8,581 bases of DNA from positions 1 through 8,581 of the forward strand of contig DBLW01000017.1 in NCBI GenBank assembly GCA_002298075.1, in the 5' to 3' direction. The first letter of the stretch is position 1. Every line of letters begins with the position of its first letter. The position numbers were made by a program, and so were the translations under genes. The notes under the pieces are model-generated. The model was given only the letters and a program-made list of their open reading frames with translations, was not told the DNA's origin and made no database searches. Shown here one piece after another: positions 4,566 to 8,581 of this stretch. Origin of the DNA: Bacteroidales bacterium UBA714. GTDB taxonomy: Bacteria; Bacteroidota; Bacteroidia; Bacteroidales; UBA932.

Positions 4566-7500
4566 ATGAAGACACGCGAACTTTTACATAAGAAACTCCC
4601 GCTTGTCGGACTTGTGCTTGCATTGTCATTCTTTGTGATGTCCATGGCAAGCAGCACTTCGGTAGATGACATCGAAAAAGTGGCCGGCAAGGTGTCAGCA
4701 AGGATAGAAAAGCGCCTGGCTGTACTGGACGGCTACATAAGGCTGGCCATGGAAACCCCGGAGGACGAGTTCATCTTGCCGGGCGGCATTCCTGAGGACA
4801 TGGTCATATACCGCTATGTGAATGATTCGCTCCAGTCCTGGAGCAACCAGTTCGGCATAATGAACGACGACATATCCTCAAAGATTTATTTCCAGAGACT
4901 CAGCGCATTCAACAGGAGGATAAGTTCACCGCTTGTGGACATAACGGGGGAATATTCATATATGAACCTCGGTCTGAAATGGTATGTCGTGAAAGCCGTG
5001 AACGGCACGCACAATGACAAGGTGATAGCCGGTCTTGAAATCAAGAACGCCCTCATAGACGACATCAGCGGAAATGACAACGGAGTGAACAGACGTCTGA
5101 GGCTTCCGGGGAAATATTCAGTGCTTCCTCTGAACAACAGCGGAGGCTCGGCTGTGACAATAGGCGGCGCCCCCATGTTCAAGGTACTATACGACCCGGG
5201 GCAGATGAATCCGTTCTTTGACAACTCGATGCTCAGATGGATTGCGCTCGCACTTTTTGCGGCCGTCACCGTACTGTTCCTGGTAGGCCACCGCACACTT
5301 CGGGTCTATGCCTCCGTAATAGTGACACTGACAATACTTTACGTCATGGCATACCTGTGGGGGGAACAGATGAACGGGACCCACTCGCTCTTCTCCCCTA
5401 CCGTCTATGCTGACGGGCAGTTTTTCTTTTCGCTCGGGGCACTGATTGTCACCAACACCTACATTACATTGCTGTTCTTCTGCATCTATCTTGTCAAGGG
5501 AAGGCTCACACAGCTGCAGATGAGAAATAAAAAGAGACGCAGAATCAAGATGGTCATCTCAATTCTGGCGGCGTCCGCATCAATAGCCGCATTGTGCGCG
5601 TATATACATCTGACGCTGACCAGCCTGATTCTTAACTCCAACATTTCCCTGGAACTCTACAGGTGGAGCGAGCACATCGTTTTCACGGCCATGGTATATC
5701 TGTCTTATACCGGACTCGCGCTATGCCTGCCTCTCACTCTCCAGCTCATGAGACCAGCAATAAGGGAGTTCACAGGAAAGAAGCTTAATTTCCTCTCAAG
5801 GAAACCGCTGATAATCTTCTTTTTCCTTACTGCGGCTTATTTCACGATTACCTCAAGCGCCTTAGGGTTCAGAAAGGAGCAGGACAGGGTAATGGTATGG
5901 GCAAACCGTCTGGCCATAGACAGAGACCTCAGCCTTGAGGTCCAGTTGCGTAACATAGAGGAGGATATCGCGTCAGACCAGCTGATTTCATCGCTTGCAT
6001 CAATGGACAACACATCTGTCATGATTCTCAACAGGGTGGCCCAGTATTACCTGAACAGGATAAGACAGTCATATGACATCAGCATACATGTGTTCCGTGA
6101 TGGGGACAAGGCGGCACAGCCGTTCATGAACATTGCCCTGGAACACGGTGAACCGATTGCGGAAGGCTCCCGATTCTACTTCATAGACTACGGGAACGGA
6201 AACACCTGCTACATGGGACTGTTCATGTATTACAAGCATGGTACAGGCCTGACGAGGGTGTTCCTTCAGATTGAGCCGGATTCAAACAAGGAAGGAAGAG
6301 GATACTACAGGATACTCGGACATTTTGCCAAGCCGGGTGACGTGAACATACCTCCATACTATTCATACGCCAAATACAACAGGGGAAGACTCGCTTCATA
6401 TAAGGGAACGTATCCATACCCGAACAAATACGCATTCGACTTCGGCCAGGATGACGACTATGCTGTCAACAGGACCAAGAAGCACACCCACTTCATTAAG
6501 CGCATAAGCGACGAGGAGATGATTGTAATTTCACGTCCGCAAAGAAACATAATGACGTTCTGCGTGGCATTCTCATACCTCTTCCTCATACTCATGCTGT
6601 TCACGATGCTGCTGACCTCCGGAAAGAAACGGACCAAGGCCTTCAAGAACAATTATTTCAAGACGAAGATAAACACGATACTTTTCGTGTCGTCATTCCT
6701 CATCCTGGCCAGCATGACTGCCGTGAGCATCATATTTGTATACCAGAGGAACGAGTCCAACATGTTCGGCATGATGGCATCCCGAATCACGACGGTACAG
6801 ACTCTGCTGGAAAGCTACACAAGGCACACGAGAGACTGGCAGGAGCTGCTCTCGACCGATTTTGACGCCGAACTTGACAATATCGGCAATATCATCAAGT
6901 CGGACATATCACTGTTCACTCCGGGGGGAAAAGTGTTCCGTTCCACCACCCCCGAGGTCTTTGAGAAGCATCTGATGGGGAGCCGCATCAAGGAAAAGGC
7001 GTTCTACAACATACGCAACCTAAACCAGAGATTCTATATCAACAAGGAAAAGATAGCGGACTACTCCTTTTGGTCACTGTATGCACCGCTGCTGAACGAC
7101 AAGGGCGAGATAATCGCAATAATCAGCATACCATACACAGGCAGCAGCTATGACTTCCGAAGGGAGGCCCTGTTCCATGCCGCGCTGCTCATCAACTTGT
7201 TCCTCCTTCTGCTTATTGTTTCCCTGCTTTTCACAACACGGGAGGTAAACGCGATGTTCGCTCCTCTGCTTGAGATAGGAAGGAAAATGAACAGGACAGA
7301 CATCCATAATCTCGAGTTCATCGAATACGACAGGGACGATGAGATTTCCTCTCTTGTCGATGCGTATAACCGTATGGTAAAAGACCTTGCAGACTCCACA
7401 AAACAGCTTGCCCAGGCAGAAAGGGACAAAGCGTGGAGCCAGATGGCCCGTCAGGTCGCGCATGAAATCAAGAATCCTCTGACTCCGATAAAGCTGGAGA

Positions 7501-8141
7501 TACAGAGGCTGATAAGGCTCAAGCAGAACAACAACCCGAAATGGGAGGAGAAATTCGACAAGGTGGCCTCTGTAGTCCTGGAGCACATCGACATTTTGAG
7601 TGACACGGCAAACGAGTTCTCCACTTTCGCAAAGCTCTACAATGAGGCTCCGGTACTGCTTGACCTTGACAAGATACTCAAGGACCAGCTGGTAATCTTC
7701 GACAACAAGGAAAATATCAGGATTTCCTATATAGGCATGGAACACGCATATGCCATGGCTCCTAAGCCTCAGCTCATACGCGTGTTCGTCAACCTGATAA
7801 CCAATGCCATCCAGGCTGTAGAAATCCAGCAGAAGGAATCCGCCGGGAATGACGGGGAGACTGCGGCCGGACACGTCCTGATTTGCCTGAGGAACAGCAC
7901 ACGGGACGGCTATTACGATATCGTGTTCGATGACAGCGGCCCTGGAGTCAAAGAGGAGAACCTCGGCAAGCTGTTCACGCCGAACTTCACGACCAAGACG
8001 AGCGGTACCGGACTCGGCCTCGCAATATGCCACAACATAATTGAAAAGTGCGAGGGCGAAATCCGGTACCAGAAATCATTTGCTCTTGGCGGGGCCAGTT
8101 TCGTGGTAACTATACCGAAACACTCCGGCCAGATAGGCTAA
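4566..8141 (+). CDS. Large NtrY-like multi-sensor membrane histidine kinase
   Basis: A 1191-residue inner-membrane sensor kinase. Predicted topology, consistent with basic cytoplasmic loops: TM1 11-29, extracytoplasmic region 30-224, TM2-TM7 (about 225-241, 247-264, 285-310, 329-349, 369-394, 414-432), second extracytoplasmic region 433-660, TM8 661-684, TM9 702-725, third extracytoplasmic region 726-868 resembling CACHE sensors (ISLFTPGGKVFRST, then SLYAPLLNDKGEIIAII), TM10 869-890. HAMP and a short coil follow (891-955). HisKA has phospho-acceptor His966 in QVAHEIKNPLTPIK. HATPase shows the N box NLITNAIQA (1076-1084, Asn1080), G1 DDSGPG (1122-1127), F box LFTPNFTTK and G2 GTGLGLA (1147-1153). 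All catalytic motifs are intact. No ligand can be named. The convergent sigma-54 activator, overlapping by 4 bp, is its likely partner, as in NtrY/NtrX pairs. A strong SD and an 8-bp gap link it to rlmH. Confidence 0.95.
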   Translation: MKTRELLHKKLPLVGLVLALSFFVMSMASSTSVDDIEKVAGKVSARIEKRLAVLDGYIRLAMETPEDEFILPGGIPEDMVIYRYVNDSLQSWSNQFGIMNDDISSKIYFQRLSAFNRRISSPLVDITGEYSYMNLGLKWYVVKAVNGTHNDKVIAGLEIKNALIDDISGNDNGVNRRLRLPGKYSVLPLNNSGGSAVTIGGAPMFKVLYDPGQMNPFFDNSMLRWIALALFAAVTVLFLVGHRTLRVYASVIVTLTILYVMAYLWGEQMNGTHSLFSPTVYADGQFFFSLGALIVTNTYITLLFFCIYLVKGRLTQLQMRNKKRRRIKMVISILAASASIAALCAYIHLTLTSLILNSNISLELYRWSEHIVFTAMVYLSYTGLALCLPLTLQLMRPAIREFTGKKLNFLSRKPLIIFFFLTAAYFTITSSALGFRKEQDRVMVWANRLAIDRDLSLEVQLRNIEEDIASDQLISSLASMDNTSVMILNRVAQYYLNRIRQSYDISIHVFRDGDKAAQPFMNIALEHGEPIAEGSRFYFIDYGNGNTCYMGLFMYYKHGTGLTRVFLQIEPDSNKEGRGYYRILGHFAKPGDVNIPPYYSYAKYNRGRLASYKGTYPYPNKYAFDFGQDDDYAVNRTKKHTHFIKRISDEEMIVISRPQRNIMTFCVAFSYLFLILMLFTMLLTSGKKRTKAFKNNYFKTKINTILFVSSFLILASMTAVSIIFVYQRNESNMFGMMASRITTVQTLLESYTRHTRDWQELLSTDFDAELDNIGNIIKSDISLFTPGGKVFRSTTPEVFEKHLMGSRIKEKAFYNIRNLNQRFYINKEKIADYSFWSLYAPLLNDKGEIIAIISIPYTGSSYDFRREALFHAALLINLFLLLLIVSLLFTTREVNAMFAPLLEIGRKMNRTDIHNLEFIEYDRDDEISSLVDAYNRMVKDLADSTKQLAQAERDKAWSQMARQVAHEIKNPLTPIKLEIQRLIRLKQNNNPKWEEKFDKVASVVLEHIDILSDTANEFSTFAKLYNEAPVLLDLDKILKDQLVIFDNKENIRISYIGMEHAYAMAPKPQLIRVFVNLITNAIQAVEIQQKESAGNDGETAAGHVLICLRNSTRDGYYDIVFDDSGPGVKEENLGKLFTPNFTTKTSGTGLGLAICHNIIEKCEGEIRYQKSFALGGASFVVTIPKHSGQIG

Positions 8142-8581
8142 AGGACATAGCTTCTTACATCCGAAGCCGTGATGCGGTCCCCTGAAAGGATGAGCAGACG
8201 CTCGACCACATTGCGCAGTTCCCTGATGTTTCCTGTCCAGTTCTTGTCAACCAGAAGCTGCATGGCATCCGCATCTACAGGGCGCTGGGCCATGCCGGTT
8301 TCGTTGCATATCTGGCCGATGAAATAGTCGACAAGAAGAGGAATATCCCCTTTGCGGTCATCCAGAGACGGCATATTGATGACAATCACGCTAAGACGGT
8401 GATAAAGGTCCTCCCTGAAGTTGCCTTTCAGGATTTCCTCTTTGAGATTCTTGTTTGTGGCGGCAAGCACCCTCACGTCAACCGTGATGTCCTTGTCGCT
8501 TCCCACACGCGAGAGTTTCCTCTCCTGAAGCACACGCAGCACCTTTGCCTGGGCGGCAAGCGACATGTCTCCGATTTCGTC
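8138..8581 (-). CDS. Sigma-54 AAA+ activator lacking a C-terminal HTH (5' end outside window)
   Basis: The last 147 codons of a bacterial enhancer-binding protein that remodels sigma-54 RNA polymerase by ATP hydrolysis. Numbering from the window edge, it begins inside Walker B (DEIGDM, 1-6), then shows the conserved LQERKLSRVGS (18-28), sensor I LAATNKNL (39-46), the arginine-finger segment FREDLYHRL (55-63), the lid motif MPSLDDRKGDIPLL and sensor II GNIRELRNVVER (117-128). It stops about 19 residues after sensor II, at SDVRSYVL, leaving no room for the usual Fis-type HTH. Walker A, the GAFTGA loop and any receiver domain lie beyond the window. Its TAG stop overlaps the end of the kinase gene, and the pair presumably forms a two-component system. 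Activators without a DNA-binding domain are known, such as H. pylori FlgR and chlamydial CtcC, and act without enhancer sites. Confidence 0.95.
   Translation of the reverse strand, partial: DEIGDMSLAAQAKVLRVLQERKLSRVGSDKDITVDVRVLAATNKNLKEEILKGNFREDLYHRLSVIVINMPSLDDRKGDIPLLVDYFIGQICNETGMAQRPVDADAMQLLVDKNWTGNIRELRNVVERLLILSGDRITASDVRSYVL

Noticed and set aside
7074..8033. 319-codon open frame on the minus strand opposite the kinase catalytic domain
   Set aside because: It is in register with the kinase codons and stays open because TTA, CTA and TCA codons are absent from that stretch. Its translation has no recognisable motif, while the plus strand encodes an intact HisKA/HATPase.

Overview
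The window looks like chromosomal core-gene DNA from a member of the Bacteroidota, most likely order Bacteroidales. The evidence is perfect matches to the Bacteroidota -7 promoter element (TAnnTTTG) upstream of engB and rlmH, a scarcity of Shine-Dalgarno sequences, a DUF4783-type exported protein, and a very large NtrY-like kinase of a style I associate with this phylum. Genus is not determined. I see no mobile element, tRNA, rRNA or CRISPR array.

Left block (about 69-3393, + strand): a tight four-gene unit, engB (ribosome-assembly GTPase), prs (PRPP synthetase), a small Cys-rich membrane protein and der (double-GTPase ribosome-assembly factor). It is headed by a -7 box at 129-136 and closed by a strong hairpin plus T-tract at 3348-3393. 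Upstream of engB there may be a divergent gene whose first nine codons (27 down to 1) lie in the window. Between the two opposed -7 boxes is a 16-bp dyad that could be a shared operator.

Middle (3394-4083): a minus-strand DUF4783-like exported protein converges on der and diverges from rlmH. Just past its stop codon, on the minus strand, is a near-consensus sigma-54 (-24/-12) promoter reading toward the der terminator hairpin. No convincing ORF lies downstream, so it could drive a short RNA or an antisense transcript to the end of der.

Right block (4052-8581): rlmH (23S rRNA pseudouridine-1915 methyltransferase) is followed after 8 bp by a 1191-residue histidine kinase. The kinase has about ten membrane segments, three extracytoplasmic regions, HAMP, HisKA and HATPase domains. 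It overlaps tail to tail by 4 bp with a minus-strand sigma-54 activator, of which the last 147 codons are visible. That activator stops directly after its AAA+ domain and has no C-terminal Fis-type DNA-binding domain.

The combination of greatest interest is a giant membrane kinase, a convergent sigma-54 activator without an HTH, and a sigma-54-like promoter in a gene-free gap about 4.7 kb away. That these form one circuit is my inference; each part is visible on its own.
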